NCBI RefSeq assembly: GCF_026239555.1
Contig: NZ_JAPIVP010000012.1
Coordinates: forward strand, 62,001 to 126,000
DNA: 64,000 nucleotides
Source: Pedobacter sp. PF22-3
GTDB taxonomy: Bacteria; Bacteroidota; Bacteroidia; Sphingobacteriales; Sphingobacteriaceae
Direction: 5' to 3'
In this document: in pieces, positions 17,359-26,950 of the stretch
Position numbering within the stretch: position 1 is the first letter of the stretch
Layout of the letters: each line of letters starts with the position of its first letter
Program-made: the position numbers and the translations under genes
Notes under the pieces: model-generated
Seen by the model: the letters and a program-made list of their open reading frames with translations, nothing else
Databases searched by the model: none
What the model was told of the DNA's origin: nothing

Positions 17359-18915
17359 ATGAAGAATACGATTCTATATATGCTTTTAGTTTTTAGTTCT
17401 ATACTTAAGGCATATGGCCAGCAGCATGATACACAAATTAATAGCGCAAAAAATAAATTATTCTCTGCTGATTCAACGCTCTTTGCAGCATATGATTTTG
17501 CAAAATCAAGTCCTTTTTACATTAAAAAGTTAATGCCAGCTACTTATAACAGCTTAAATATTGGCCATAACCTTGAAAAAGGCCATTTAATGAAAGCGCA
17601 AGATGCAACAAAAATTAATAACACTTTTTTAAGCACAGAAGGAATTTCACAATTGAAATCAATTAGCATATGGGGCCTATTTTCATATAGTAGAACGGTT
17701 GAAGATAGTGTGGCATTTGCGCATCAAACCCGAAATAATCTGGCAAATCCATATTATTATGGTTCTGTTAGAAATGTGAGCTACCAAAGAACAATTTATA
17801 ACTTGAAAACCCTGGCAAGTAAAAATATTTTAAGCAACAACTTACCTATTGGCTTAGGTGCCGATTATAGAATCGGCGATCACTATTCTACGAATGATCC
17901 ACGCGGCAAAATAAGCGATTATCAATTAAACCTAGTTGGTACACTTGGTTATAATTTGACCAAGCTTTTAACAATTGGAATAGCTTATCGCGTTGGATAC
18001 GGTCTCGAGAAAACAAATGTTGCTTATAAAAATAATAGTTTAAATCAGGGTCGGGTAAGTCCAGAATTTACTAACTATCTCATCAATGGATATGGTGAGC
18101 CAGGAGAGTCCAATTTTGACAGAACAGTTCAAAGTAATCAAACCAGAAATGGCATAGATACCTATTTAACATATAATTCTGAAAATATTGGAGATTTTAA
18201 CTTCAGCTATCAAACCTCGAAAGAAAACCAAAAATTTGACTACAGGAGCAATAGTGGAATAACTAAATTCATCGATTTTAACATAGTTAGCGAGGAATAC
18301 CATCTTCTTTGGTTAAAACGCACGGCTTCAAATTCTTTAGGCATAGACTTTAATTATCAGACCAATAAGGGAGACAACTACCTTAATAACTATCTGGCTA
18401 ATAGTTACCTGTTTAGCACCAGCTCTATCTTGATGAAAGGACGCTATACACTCAGGAAAAATCAGTACATCCATAATTTTGGCTTAGGTTTAAGTAAATA
18501 TGAAGAGCGCAAACAAGATGGCATTGCCGGTAACGATATCAGATTTAATCAATTAAATTATTCGTTAAGTTATGGTATAAACCATCAAAATAAAAACAAT
18601 CATAACTGGGGGGTTAGCTTAACTGGTTTATACAATCAATGCCTTGATTCTGATTTCAGCGTGCTTTTAGCTAACGAAGGTGTGTTTACAAGGAATGTGA
18701 TCTATTATGATTATGCCTACAATACAACCTCAAAATTTGGAGGTAATTTAACAGCCGATTATAGTATCCCAATGTTTAAACAAATCCATGCTGGTATTAA
18801 AGCCGGTGTTAACTACTGGAGAAGAGACGATTTAAAAGATTTTGGCAGGGTATTAACAAATGCCCCCGGCAAAGACCGCTTTTCTTCCAATATCAGCTTA
18901 AACCTCTATTTTTAA
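17359..18915 (+). CDS. DUF6850-type outer-membrane beta-barrel protein
   Basis: 518 residues, signal peptide ending near KAYGQQ, then alternating amphipathic strands to the C-terminal FSSNISLNLYF, whose terminal Phe is typical of outer-membrane barrels. Placement between the DUF4876-like lipoprotein and the peroxidase fits the DUF6850 family, but the family name rests on context and memory, not on a search. Function unknown; possibly a second channel or docking protein of the receptor system. Confidence 0.6.
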   Translation: MKNTILYMLLVFSSILKAYGQQHDTQINSAKNKLFSADSTLFAAYDFAKSSPFYIKKLMPATYNSLNIGHNLEKGHLMKAQDATKINNTFLSTEGISQLKSISIWGLFSYSRTVEDSVAFAHQTRNNLANPYYYGSVRNVSYQRTIYNLKTLASKNILSNNLPIGLGADYRIGDHYSTNDPRGKISDYQLNLVGTLGYNLTKLLTIGIAYRVGYGLEKTNVAYKNNSLNQGRVSPEFTNYLINGYGEPGESNFDRTVQSNQTRNGIDTYLTYNSENIGDFNFSYQTSKENQKFDYRSNSGITKFIDFNIVSEEYHLLWLKRTASNSLGIDFNYQTNKGDNYLNNYLANSYLFSTSSILMKGRYTLRKNQYIHNFGLGLSKYEERKQDGIAGNDIRFNQLNYSLSYGINHQNKNNHNWGVSLTGLYNQCLDSDFSVLLANEGVFTRNVIYYDYAYNTTSKFGGNLTADYSIPMFKQIHAGIKAGVNYWRRDDLKDFGRVLTNAPGKDRFSSNISLNLYF

Positions 18916-18918
18916 CCC

Positions 18919-20058
18919 ATGAATAAAATTTTTGCCCTTCTTGCTTTAGCCCTCACCGGTTTAATTCTATTTTCTTTTCAATCGGCTAATTTTAATAGCG
19001 AAGATGAGTTGAGTATTGATAGCCTGCGCAAAGTTTATTCAAAACCTACCGGTCAATGGCCAAAACCAACGGTAGATAAGGGTGCGGTGTTTCAGGAACT
19101 GGGTGAACTCCCGCCCTCTCCTGTTGATTTGAAAAATGATTCGGTAAAAAATGTAGTGGAGTTGGGGAAAATTTTATTTTTCGATCCGCGTTTGTCGGGT
19201 TCTAACCAGATTTCGTGTTCGAGCTGCCATGCGCCAGATCTGCACTGGACAGATGGTCGCCAGGTATCAATAGGGCACGATCACCTGGCCAATATTCGCA
19301 ATGCCCCATCTTTAGAAAATGTGTGGTTTTACAAACGGCTGTTTTGGGATGGCCGGGCCAATAGTCTAGAAGAACAAGCCGGTAGTCCGGTATCAGCACA
19401 TAACGAGATGCACCAGGACATGAAAGTTTTACCTAAAAAGCTAGGCAAGATTAAAGGTTATCAGCCTTACTTTACCGCTGCATTTGGCTCAAAAGAGGTA
19501 ACCAATAAAAGAATTTTTGAAAGTTTAGCTACTTTTCAACGTAGTATAGTAAGCCGCAGAACCCCTTTCGACCGTTTCCTGGCTAAAGATAAAAAAGCAC
19601 TCACCGATCAGCAATTGGTTGGCCTGCATTTGTTCCGCACCAAGGCGCGCTGTATCAATTGCCATAATGGCCCTTTTTTTACCGATAACGAGTTCCATAA
19701 CGATGGTTTAACTTATTATGGGCGCAAATATGAAGATTTGGGCCTGTACAATGTAACTAAAAAGGCAGAAGATGTGGGCAAGTTTAAAACTCCAGGCCTA
19801 AGAAATGTGATGAAAACTGCCCCTTGGTTCCACAATGGTTTATTCCCGGATATGGACGGCGTAATGAATATGTATAATGTGGGCATGCCCGTGCAAAGGG
19901 TAAAACCAGAACAGGTAAACGATCCACTCCTGCCTAAAAATGATCAGTTATTAAAAGGTTTAAAGCTGAGCAAAGCCGAGAAGGATGCTGTAGTTGCCTT
20001 TTTACATGCATTATCATCGCCAACCGTACTGGTTAGGGTTGAGCATTTACCGCAATAG
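18919..20058 (+). CDS. Di-haem cytochrome c peroxidase (CcpA/MauG family)
   Basis: 379 residues. An N-terminal hydrophobic segment directs export; two haem c motifs are visible, C100-SSC-H104 and C245-INC-H249, as in bacterial di-haem peroxidases. GKILFFDPRLSGSNQISC and FKTPGLRNV are typical of the family. It would reduce H2O2 or oxidise a protein or small molecule in the periplasm. Its start lies 3 bp after the preceding barrel gene, so it belongs to the TonB receptor operon, suggesting a redox step tied to uptake or haem/metal handling. Confidence 0.9.
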   Translation: MNKIFALLALALTGLILFSFQSANFNSEDELSIDSLRKVYSKPTGQWPKPTVDKGAVFQELGELPPSPVDLKNDSVKNVVELGKILFFDPRLSGSNQISCSSCHAPDLHWTDGRQVSIGHDHLANIRNAPSLENVWFYKRLFWDGRANSLEEQAGSPVSAHNEMHQDMKVLPKKLGKIKGYQPYFTAAFGSKEVTNKRIFESLATFQRSIVSRRTPFDRFLAKDKKALTDQQLVGLHLFRTKARCINCHNGPFFTDNEFHNDGLTYYGRKYEDLGLYNVTKKAEDVGKFKTPGLRNVMKTAPWFHNGLFPDMDGVMNMYNVGMPVQRVKPEQVNDPLLPKNDQLLKGLKLSKAEKDAVVAFLHALSSPTVLVRVEHLPQ

Positions 20059-20232
20059 TTAGTTTGGAGTTTACAGTTGGCAGCTAGTAATATACAGTAA
20101 GCAGTTTACAGTTTTCAATTGAGGGCTGTTTAACCACTTTAAATAGTTAACCAATTAAACCATATCTGAATAGGCAGTTAGCCTATTGATCATACCGATA
20201 AACAAATGACCAGCGAACAAATGAACGATAAC
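20059..20232. repeat. Convergent intergenic region with degenerate repeats
   Basis: The gap between the peroxidase and murI stop codons holds low-complexity repeat text (GTTTGGAGTTTACAGTTGGC..., GCAGTTTACAGTTTTC, then AAACAAATGACCAGCGAAC and ACAAATGAACGA). The latter resembles stretches at 7955-7990 and 59165-59215. No gene or clear terminator is seen. Confidence 0.4.
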
Positions 20233-21048
20233 TTACATTTTACCCGATTTCAGCGCTTCGCCAAAAAATATTGATGCATGTTCGTCAAATGCTGCCGGGT
20301 CACCGCTGGTGTAAAAATGCCTTTCTGCTTGCCTACCTAGTTTTTCTTCCATTTCAGGATGCCTTACTAAATAATCAACCAAACTATTGGCCACGATATC
20401 GCCTTGCGATAAAATATTGATATAATCAGGAAATACAGTTTTGAGTTTAGGCATTAATAATGGATAATGCGTACAGGCCAGCAGCACGCAATCAATATCG
20501 GCAGATTGTTGCAAAAGCTGACCGCAGTATTCTTCAATAAAAAAATCTGCTCCCGGTTCTAAATGCTCATTATTTTCAATGAGTGGTACCCACATTGGGC
20601 AGCTTTGCTGGAACACTTGTATTTCGGGGAAAAATTTATTAATTTCCAACAGGTACGATTGCGAATTAACAGTCCCCCTGGTACCCATTACGCCTACTTT
20701 TTTGGTACCGGTGTACTCATCTATTACTTCGGCCGTAGGCCTGATTACACCCAATACGCGCCTATCAGGATACTTAGCAGGCAAATCACGCTGTTGAATC
20801 GTCCTAAGTGCCTTAGCTGAAGCGGTATTACAGGCCAAAATCACCAAATGGCAACCTTTGGCAAAAAGCCATTCTACACACTCTAAAGTATATTTATAAA
20901 TGGTCTCGAAAGAATGATCGCCATAAGGCGAACGGGCATTATCGCCTAAATAGATATAATTATAATCGGGCAATTTATCGGCAATAGAACGAAAAACGGT
21001 TAAACCTCCGTAACCTGAATCGAAAATACCTATTGGCGAAGCCTGCAT
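20233..21048 (-). CDS. murI: Glutamate racemase
   Basis: Interconverts L- and D-glutamate to supply D-Glu for peptidoglycan. 271 residues with all family motifs: GIFDSGYGGLTV at the N-terminus, LACNTASAKAL containing the first catalytic Cys, and LLACTHYPLL containing the second. It follows the bamA-skp-skp cluster on the same strand but is separated from it by a terminator and a repeat, so it probably has its own promoter. Confidence 0.95.
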   Translation of the reverse strand: MQASPIGIFDSGYGGLTVFRSIADKLPDYNYIYLGDNARSPYGDHSFETIYKYTLECVEWLFAKGCHLVILACNTASAKALRTIQQRDLPAKYPDRRVLGVIRPTAEVIDEYTGTKKVGVMGTRGTVNSQSYLLEINKFFPEIQVFQQSCPMWVPLIENNEHLEPGADFFIEEYCGQLLQQSADIDCVLLACTHYPLLMPKLKTVFPDYINILSQGDIVANSLVDYLVRHPEMEEKLGRQAERHFYTSGDPAAFDEHASIFFGEALKSGKM

Positions 21049-21137
21049 TATGTTAGAAGTTGAAATGTTGGAAGGTTGTAAAGTTAGTTGAAAAGTTATA
21101 GATAAATATTGAAAAGTTAAATCTTTAAAAAGATCGT

Positions 21138-21229
21138 CTTCCTAAACTTGTTTCAGGATCTACTGCACTGAAGTTAGACATCAAAGATGCTGAAATAAAT
21201 CCGATAGTTATCGGATCAGCATGACGAAA
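21138..21229. repeat. Dispersed intergenic repeat, copy with ATCCGATAGTTATCGGAT inserted
   Basis: A degenerate copy of the GATGCTGAA...CAGCATGACG element in which the near-palindrome ATCCGATAGTTATCGGAT (21199-21216) replaces the loop, so two repeat families are combined. Related loci are 3031-3096, 3298-3425, 57615-57715 and 58306-58430. Confidence 0.55.
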
Positions 21230-21240
21230 CTGCATGAACA

Positions 21241-21273
21241 AAAAAAGCGGAACTAAGTTAAACTTAATTCCGC
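21241..21273 (-). terminator. Rho-independent terminator after the skp/ompH pair
   Basis: Eleven-base stem (21247-21257 with 21263-21273, one G-U wobble in RNA), 5-nt loop, T run on the minus strand at 21246-21240. It closes the bamA-skp-skp transcript. Confidence 0.85.
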
Positions 21274-21326
21274 CTTATATCTTGAACTGGTAGGGAGACT
21301 CTCGACTCCGAACTCACGACTCATGA

Positions 21327-21905
21327 CTATTTTTTAGGTGCAGCTGGTTTTGCAGCCGTAGCTGTGATACCTAATTTAGATTTAACTGCAGCGGTAATAT
21401 CATCACCACCATCCCAGAACACTAAATTATTACCACCTTGACCGTTTGCGATATCGAAAACGTAAGCCAAACCTTTTTCTTTAGCTACAGCAGAAATTGC
21501 AGTTGCAACTTTAGCCTGGATAGGTTGGAATAATTCGCCTTGTTTAGTACCTATATCTTGTGAAGCTTTAGTACGGGCATCAGTAATACGTTTCTCTAAA
21601 TCCTGTAATTCCTGACCCGCAGCTTGTAATTCTTTACCTACTGATTCTTTGTTTGCTTCGCTTAAAGTTTTTTGCTTAGCTTCTGCTGCAGTCATTTTAG
21701 TCTGATATTCTTTGATCATTGCATCAATATCAGCTTGCTTTTGTTTACCTAAGGTTTCTAAGGTAGTTTGAGCTGCCTTAGCTTCAGGTAAATTTGCAAA
21801 AACCTCCTCAGAATTAATGTGACCTAATTTTTGTTGTGCACTTGCCATATTCGCTGTAAACATTAACCCTGCTGCTACAAAGAATACGTTAATTAACTTT
21901 CTCAT
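21327..21905 (-). CDS. Skp/OmpH family periplasmic chaperone (copy 2)
   Basis: 192 residues: signal peptide (ending MASAQQ), then KLGHINSEEVFANLPEA, the conserved first strand of OmpH/Skp, a long Ala/Lys/Glu-rich helical hairpin (about 40-140) and a C-terminal IANGQGGNNLVFWDGGDDIT region. Skp-type proteins hold unfolded outer-membrane proteins in the periplasm. It lies 62 bp after a second skp/ompH paralogue and downstream of bamA. Its Ala/Pro/Lys tail (KPAAPKK) is unlike that of the neighbour. Confidence 0.9.
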   Translation of the reverse strand: MRKLINVFFVAAGLMFTANMASAQQKLGHINSEEVFANLPEAKAAQTTLETLGKQKQADIDAMIKEYQTKMTAAEAKQKTLSEANKESVGKELQAAGQELQDLEKRITDARTKASQDIGTKQGELFQPIQAKVATAISAVAKEKGLAYVFDIANGQGGNNLVFWDGGDDITAAVKSKLGITATAAKPAAPKK

Positions 21906-21967
21906 CGTTTTATTTTACTTTTTTATTTTTTCTGTTTGTTTTCCTTCAAAAATCAGGGACGAATATA

Positions 21968-22498
21968 CTAATTATTTACTGTCCCTGGTTTATAACCTAA
22001 TTTTACAATTACATCGTTACTTACATCGTAACTGCTACTTGCATAAATCATCATTGTTGCTTCACTGCTCTTGTCGAAAATGAAGTCTAAATATTTAGAT
22101 TTTGCAATCTGTTTAATAGCTTCGGCTACTTTATCCTGAATAGGCTTAATTAATTTTATCCTGCTTTGAAAAAGATCCCCATCGGGTCCAAATTTAGAAC
22201 GTTGAAATTCTTTAGCTTGTTTTTCTTTTTCTATAATCTCATTTTCTCGTCGTTTTCGCATATCATCAGTTAATAAAACCTGATCGGCCTGGTAAGCCTT
22301 GTACATCCTGTCAATCTCAGAAAAATTCTGATCTACTTGTTGTTGCCATTGTTTCGAGGCTACATTCAACTGACTGAGTGCTGATTTATATTCCGGCAAA
22401 TGCTTCAAAATATACTCGGTGTCTACGTAAGCAAATTTCTGTGCAAAGGCACCGAAAGAAGTGCAAAGTAGGAATGCGATAAAAAGATATTTTTTCAT
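21968..22498 (-). CDS. Skp/OmpH family periplasmic chaperone (copy 1)
   Basis: 176 residues with a signal peptide (ending GAFAQ), the AYVDTEYILKHLPEY first-strand motif, a charged helical hairpin and IFDKSSEATMMIYASSSYDV near the end. Same family and probably same role as its neighbour, but clearly diverged, so the two may have different clients. It follows bamA by 184 bp on the same strand. Confidence 0.9.
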   Translation of the reverse strand: MKKYLFIAFLLCTSFGAFAQKFAYVDTEYILKHLPEYKSALSQLNVASKQWQQQVDQNFSEIDRMYKAYQADQVLLTDDMRKRRENEIIEKEKQAKEFQRSKFGPDGDLFQSRIKLIKPIQDKVAEAIKQIAKSKYLDFIFDKSSEATMMIYASSSYDVSNDVIVKLGYKPGTVNN

Positions 22499-22682
22499 CC
22501 TGTTACAATTGTTTTTAAAGGTAATGAAGCGATCATGATTTTGTATTGCTTATTTCCAAGTAGGCAAAATCTGAAGGTTTCAATTGTGTGTGTGTTTTAA
22601 TGATATTAATAACCTAAGCTTTCTTTAAACTCCTGTTGCAATGATTTATTGCATAATTAGTTAATTTTTTGTTCTTTATCAA

Positions 22683-25226
22683 TTAAAATCCACCTAATTG
22701 TTGTGCGATACTGAAAGTAAAGTTTTGTTTACCGCCATCTGCCACACCAGGGATCCTATCAAATGCATGTCCGTAATCAATACCCAATAAACCAAATATA
22801 GGTAAGAAGATACGTGCACCTACACCAACTGATCTTCTCACATTAAAAGGATTAAAATCACCAAATCTATTCCAGGTATTACCAGCCTCAGCAAAGGCTA
22901 AAACGAATGCTGTTGCCTGCTGACTAGCAATTACCGGATAGCGGGCCTCTAATACATATTTAGTATAAATCGGGCTACCAGATTGTTGTGCAATTCTTGG
23001 ATCAGAACCATTTGGTATCACCGCATTGTTTGCGTAACCACGCATCGCAATCAGTTCAGACCCCTGTAAGAAATCGAATCCCTGCATACCATCACCACCC
23101 AGTTTAAAACGCTCAAATGCAGATTGACCAACGGCTTTATTATACTGGCCTAAGAAACCAAATTGTGCCTGGGCTTTAATTACCAGGTTACCTGCTACGC
23201 GTTGGTACCATTGCGAATCGAATTTCCATTTATGGTATTCTGTAAAACGATATTTCTCCTTATCAGATGCGGTAGCATAGTTTGTTTTATTTAACAATGA
23301 GAATGGCGGTGTAGCCTGAACCGTAAAACGTATAAATGATCCAGATTTAGGAAAGATTGGCGAATCTCTCGAATCGCGGCTAATCTCTTGCGATAAACTC
23401 AGGTTATATGATGTACCTGAACTAAATAAATAACCAGTATAGTTATTTAAAACATATTGCTGCAAACTCACAGCGTGAGTTAATTGGAAATAGTTATCCG
23501 GCCAGTTTAACCTTCTACCTAAACTAACAGTTACCCCGTTTAACCGGATTTTTTGAAAAGCAGCATCTCCACTACTTAAACCGTTTGATTGTAATGAGGT
23601 AAAGGCACTTACACCAAAGCTTACCGGTTTCTCACCACCAAACCAAGGTTGTGAGAATGAGAAGCTATATGATTGGTAATATTTACCGTTCGTTTGCCCA
23701 CGTAAGCTCAATTTCTGTCCGTCACCTTTTGGCAATGGCTTATAAGCTTTTAAATTGAACAGGTTACGTAGTGAAAAGTTATTGAAAGTTAAACCTAAGG
23801 TACCAATGATACGGCCACCACCAAAACCGCCTGATAGCTCGATCTGATCTGAAGGTTTCTCTTCTACGGCATATTCGATATCTACAGTACCATCAGCCGG
23901 GTTAGGGCGAGGTGTAGGTACGGTTTTAGACTCATCGAAGTTACCCAATTGACCAATTTCGCGAATGGTACGGATTAAATCACTTTTGTTGAACTTCTGT
24001 CCTGGTTTAGTACGGATCTCACGCAAAACAACCTTATCATTTGTAATGGTGTTACCTTTTATGGTAATGCGGTTGTTGGTATATTGTGGTCCTTCATACA
24101 TGCGCAATTCCACATCAACCGTATCGCCATAAATTTTGGTCTGTACCGGATCGATGTTAAAAGTTAAGTATCCGTTATCGGTATACATACTGTTAATGTC
24201 GCCACCGTTTTCGCCACCACCATTTAATTTTTTGTTTAATCTTTCTTCGCTAAAAACATCACCTTTTTCAATGGTTAATACTTTTTTCAGAATACTATCC
24301 GGGTAAATGGCATTACCAGCCCAGGTAATATTACCAAAATAATATTTTTTACCTTCATAAAGGTCCATTCTAATATTAACTTTTTTCTTGTTGTACTGGT
24401 AAATGGTATCTTTTAATAATTCTGCATCACGATAACCTTTCTCGTGCATTTTAGCAATCATTTTAACCTTGTTCTCTTCGTATTTCTCTTTAGCGAATTT
24501 TCCAGAACCCCAAAAGCGCCACCATGCAAACTGTTTAGGGCTTTTTAGGTATTTTCTCAGCTTTGCTGATTTGAAATCTTTATTTCCCGTAAAATCAATA
24601 TGCTGCACTTTAACCCGATGACCTTTATCGATATAGGCTTCTAATACCACACTGTTTTCTGCATTCGGATCTTTCCGTGTTTTGTAATCGATCTTGGTAA
24701 AGAAGAAGCCTTTATCCAATAAATATTTTTTAACAATGGCAGATGTGGTATTGTATAAGTTATCGTTTACGATTTTACCGGTTTTATCATTCAGCTTTTC
24801 TTGAATAGCCGTTTTTTCAGATTTACGGAGCCCTTTTAAATCGATAGAACTTAAACGCGGACGTTCCACTACTTCAATTTCAAAATAAACAGAATCCTGA
24901 ACAAATTTTAAGATGTTAAGTTTAACATCATCAAATAAGCCTTGTGCCCACAATGTTTTGATCGCATCAGAGGTTGCCTCTCCGGGAAGTATGATTTTAT
25001 CGCCCTTAGTTAGTTTAGACAAAGTGATTAATACTTCTTTATCTAGATATTGGGTTCCTGTTACCGTTGTACCTCCAATAATATACTCTTTAGGACTAAA
25101 ATAATCGAGATCTAAGCCACCAACCTTTAAAGAAGGGGTTACCGGAGCCTGACCTTGTGGACGTATTTGAGCGAAGGCCGGAGCGGCTAAAACGAGTAGG
25201 ATTAAAACCTGAAATATTCTTTTCAT
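22683..25226 (-). CDS. bamA: Outer-membrane protein assembly factor BamA
   Basis: About 847 residues: signal peptide (ending PAFAQ), POTRA repeats over roughly residues 75-430 (conserved pieces such as VEIEVVERPRLSSI-type strands and GNKDFKSAKLRKYLKS), and a C-terminal Omp85 barrel with the final IDYGHAFD...NFTFSIAQQLGGF. It inserts beta-barrels into the outer membrane and sits with the Skp chaperones and cell-wall genes. I use the ATG at 25226; the TTG at 25253 lies in a TACCTTTTG promoter-like sequence. Confidence 0.95.
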   Translation of the reverse strand: MKRIFQVLILLVLAAPAFAQIRPQGQAPVTPSLKVGGLDLDYFSPKEYIIGGTTVTGTQYLDKEVLITLSKLTKGDKIILPGEATSDAIKTLWAQGLFDDVKLNILKFVQDSVYFEIEVVERPRLSSIDLKGLRKSEKTAIQEKLNDKTGKIVNDNLYNTTSAIVKKYLLDKGFFFTKIDYKTRKDPNAENSVVLEAYIDKGHRVKVQHIDFTGNKDFKSAKLRKYLKSPKQFAWWRFWGSGKFAKEKYEENKVKMIAKMHEKGYRDAELLKDTIYQYNKKKVNIRMDLYEGKKYYFGNITWAGNAIYPDSILKKVLTIEKGDVFSEERLNKKLNGGGENGGDINSMYTDNGYLTFNIDPVQTKIYGDTVDVELRMYEGPQYTNNRITIKGNTITNDKVVLREIRTKPGQKFNKSDLIRTIREIGQLGNFDESKTVPTPRPNPADGTVDIEYAVEEKPSDQIELSGGFGGGRIIGTLGLTFNNFSLRNLFNLKAYKPLPKGDGQKLSLRGQTNGKYYQSYSFSFSQPWFGGEKPVSFGVSAFTSLQSNGLSSGDAAFQKIRLNGVTVSLGRRLNWPDNYFQLTHAVSLQQYVLNNYTGYLFSSGTSYNLSLSQEISRDSRDSPIFPKSGSFIRFTVQATPPFSLLNKTNYATASDKEKYRFTEYHKWKFDSQWYQRVAGNLVIKAQAQFGFLGQYNKAVGQSAFERFKLGGDGMQGFDFLQGSELIAMRGYANNAVIPNGSDPRIAQQSGSPIYTKYVLEARYPVIASQQATAFVLAFAEAGNTWNRFGDFNPFNVRRSVGVGARIFLPIFGLLGIDYGHAFDRIPGVADGGKQNFTFSIAQQLGGF

Positions 25227-25375
25227 TAAAATTATTTGTTCAGTAATGACCAAAAGGTAACGCTGTTTTATAAAGCAGAATTTCTTTACATTGTTCCCTT
25301 ATTATGGTTTCATTTATCGTATAAAAGTGGCGCTAAGTTAGTTTAAACGCTTGTTAAAAAGTGTTAAAAGAAAAA

Positions 25376-26116
25376 TTAGTTTAATTGTTCACTAATTTTA
25401 CCAAAACGGCGTTCGCGTTTTTGATAGTCTACAATGGCCTCGAAAAGATTTTCACGTCTGAAATCTGGCCATAAAACATCAGTAAAATAAAACTCGGTAT
25501 AAGCCATTTGCCATAGCAAGTAATTGCTGATCCGATGTTCTCCACTGGTCCTGATCATGAGTTCAGGGTCGGGTATATTTACGGTTGTCAGTTTCGATGC
25601 AAACAGGTCTTCGTTAATATCATCCAAAGAAATGTCATTATTCTTTACAGCTGATGCAATTTTTTTTGCGGCCTCCAGAATCTCCCATTTTGCACTATAA
25701 CTTAATGCCAGTGTTAAAGTACATTTTTCGTTATGGGCTGTTTTCTCCATGGCTTCTTTTAAATCATCAATACACTCTTGGGGCAAAGATGCAATATTAC
25801 CAATGGCATTCAGCTTAACATTATTTTTATTAAGTGTTTCGGTTTCTCTGTTGATGGTTGAAATCAGAATCTGCATCAACGCATCTACCTCTTCTTTGGG
25901 CCTGTTCCAGTTCTCTGTAGAAAAAGCATATAAGGTAAGGTATTCTATACCCACTTCAACACAACCTTCTACAATATCTTTTACAGAAAGTACACCCTGC
26001 TCATGTCCGAAAACCCGCACTTTGCCCTGGCCTTTAGCCCATCTTCCATTACCATCCATGATAACGGCAATGTGCTTTGGCAGGCGGCTATAGTCTATTT
26101 GTTCTTTAAATCCCAT
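25376..26116 (-). CDS. uppS: Isoprenyl transferase (undecaprenyl diphosphate synthase)
   Basis: 246 residues. HIAVIMDGNGRWA with catalytic Asp21, followed by STENWNRP and ELMIRTSGEHRISNYLLWQ, are the standard motifs of cis-prenyltransferases. It makes the C55 lipid carrier for peptidoglycan and other polysaccharides. It lies 19 bp after the DUF6089 barrel gene and 149 bp before bamA, in an envelope-biogenesis run. Confidence 0.95.
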   Translation of the reverse strand: MGFKEQIDYSRLPKHIAVIMDGNGRWAKGQGKVRVFGHEQGVLSVKDIVEGCVEVGIEYLTLYAFSTENWNRPKEEVDALMQILISTINRETETLNKNNVKLNAIGNIASLPQECIDDLKEAMEKTAHNEKCTLTLALSYSAKWEILEAAKKIASAVKNNDISLDDINEDLFASKLTTVNIPDPELMIRTSGEHRISNYLLWQMAYTEFYFTDVLWPDFRRENLFEAIVDYQKRERRFGKISEQLN

Positions 26117-26135
26117 TAATTATGTCAAAATCAGC

Positions 26136-26948
26136 TTAAAAGGAATAGCATTTTGAGGATACAAAGGTAAAAGATATGCCTATACTAACAAATAGATAAG
26201 TGTCCCTTTTTCGAAAATCGCCTCTCTGGGTACCGGGAACTCCAATCTGGTTAGCTGAAGGATCGGATAAATTAACCAGATTTTCTCCGGTTGGAACATA
26301 AGCAGGAATAGTCGGGTACCGGCCGCTTACATCATCAATATAATCGGTAAGCGGTGTTCTGTACCCTAATTCGGTAAAAACGCTCCAGGTATCTTTGTAA
26401 TTATACCTTAACCCCAAGCCGTAAGGAATAGTTAACACAGCATTTTTATAGCTATTATCCTGGCCTTCGGTGCCTAATCGGTCTAACCTATATTTTTCAC
26501 CATAAACATCTACAGTTGGCCTAAATACAAGCAGCCCTACCCCTGTAAAAAGGTACGGTGTAAATTGGCGTGTTCCGCCGCCCAGGTTAAAATTAAAGAA
26601 ATTAAAATCAACCAATCCGCTAAACTCATTCAATGCTGTTTTAAAACGCAGGTTCCTGTCACGGAATTGTTCATTACTGGAGTTGGCATCATCAGCCCTT
26701 ATTTGCCCATAGGTATAATTTAAACGGATGCCAACATATTGGTTAAAATTTCGCTTTACATAAGCACCACCGGAAAAACCGCTGATCTGCAATGGATTGT
26801 TCTGATTAAGGTCGCCCATATAACCTGCACCGCCAGCCATCATCCCAACTTCCCACGAAGGGTCGCCCACTATAGTACGCTGTGCATGAACCAACTGCGC
26901 ACTAAAAATGAGAAAGACTATAATGAATAACTGTTTGCCTGGTGCCAT
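26136..26948 (-). CDS. DUF6089-type outer-membrane beta-barrel protein
   Basis: 270 residues, signal peptide ending LVHAQ, then WEVGMMAGGAGYMGDLNQ and repeated amphipathic strands (GGAYVKRNFNQYVGIRLNYTY), typical of small barrels of the DUF6089 family, found in front of uppS-bamA in Bacteroidota. The stop of nadK lies only 2 bp upstream. Function unknown; the context suggests outer-membrane biogenesis. Confidence 0.75.
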   Translation of the reverse strand: MAPGKQLFIIVFLIFSAQLVHAQRTIVGDPSWEVGMMAGGAGYMGDLNQNNPLQISGFSGGAYVKRNFNQYVGIRLNYTYGQIRADDANSSNEQFRDRNLRFKTALNEFSGLVDFNFFNFNLGGGTRQFTPYLFTGVGLLVFRPTVDVYGEKYRLDRLGTEGQDNSYKNAVLTIPYGLGLRYNYKDTWSVFTELGYRTPLTDYIDDVSGRYPTIPAYVPTGENLVNLSDPSANQIGVPGTQRGDFRKRDTYLFVSIGISFTFVSSKCYSF

Positions 26949-26950
26949 AC

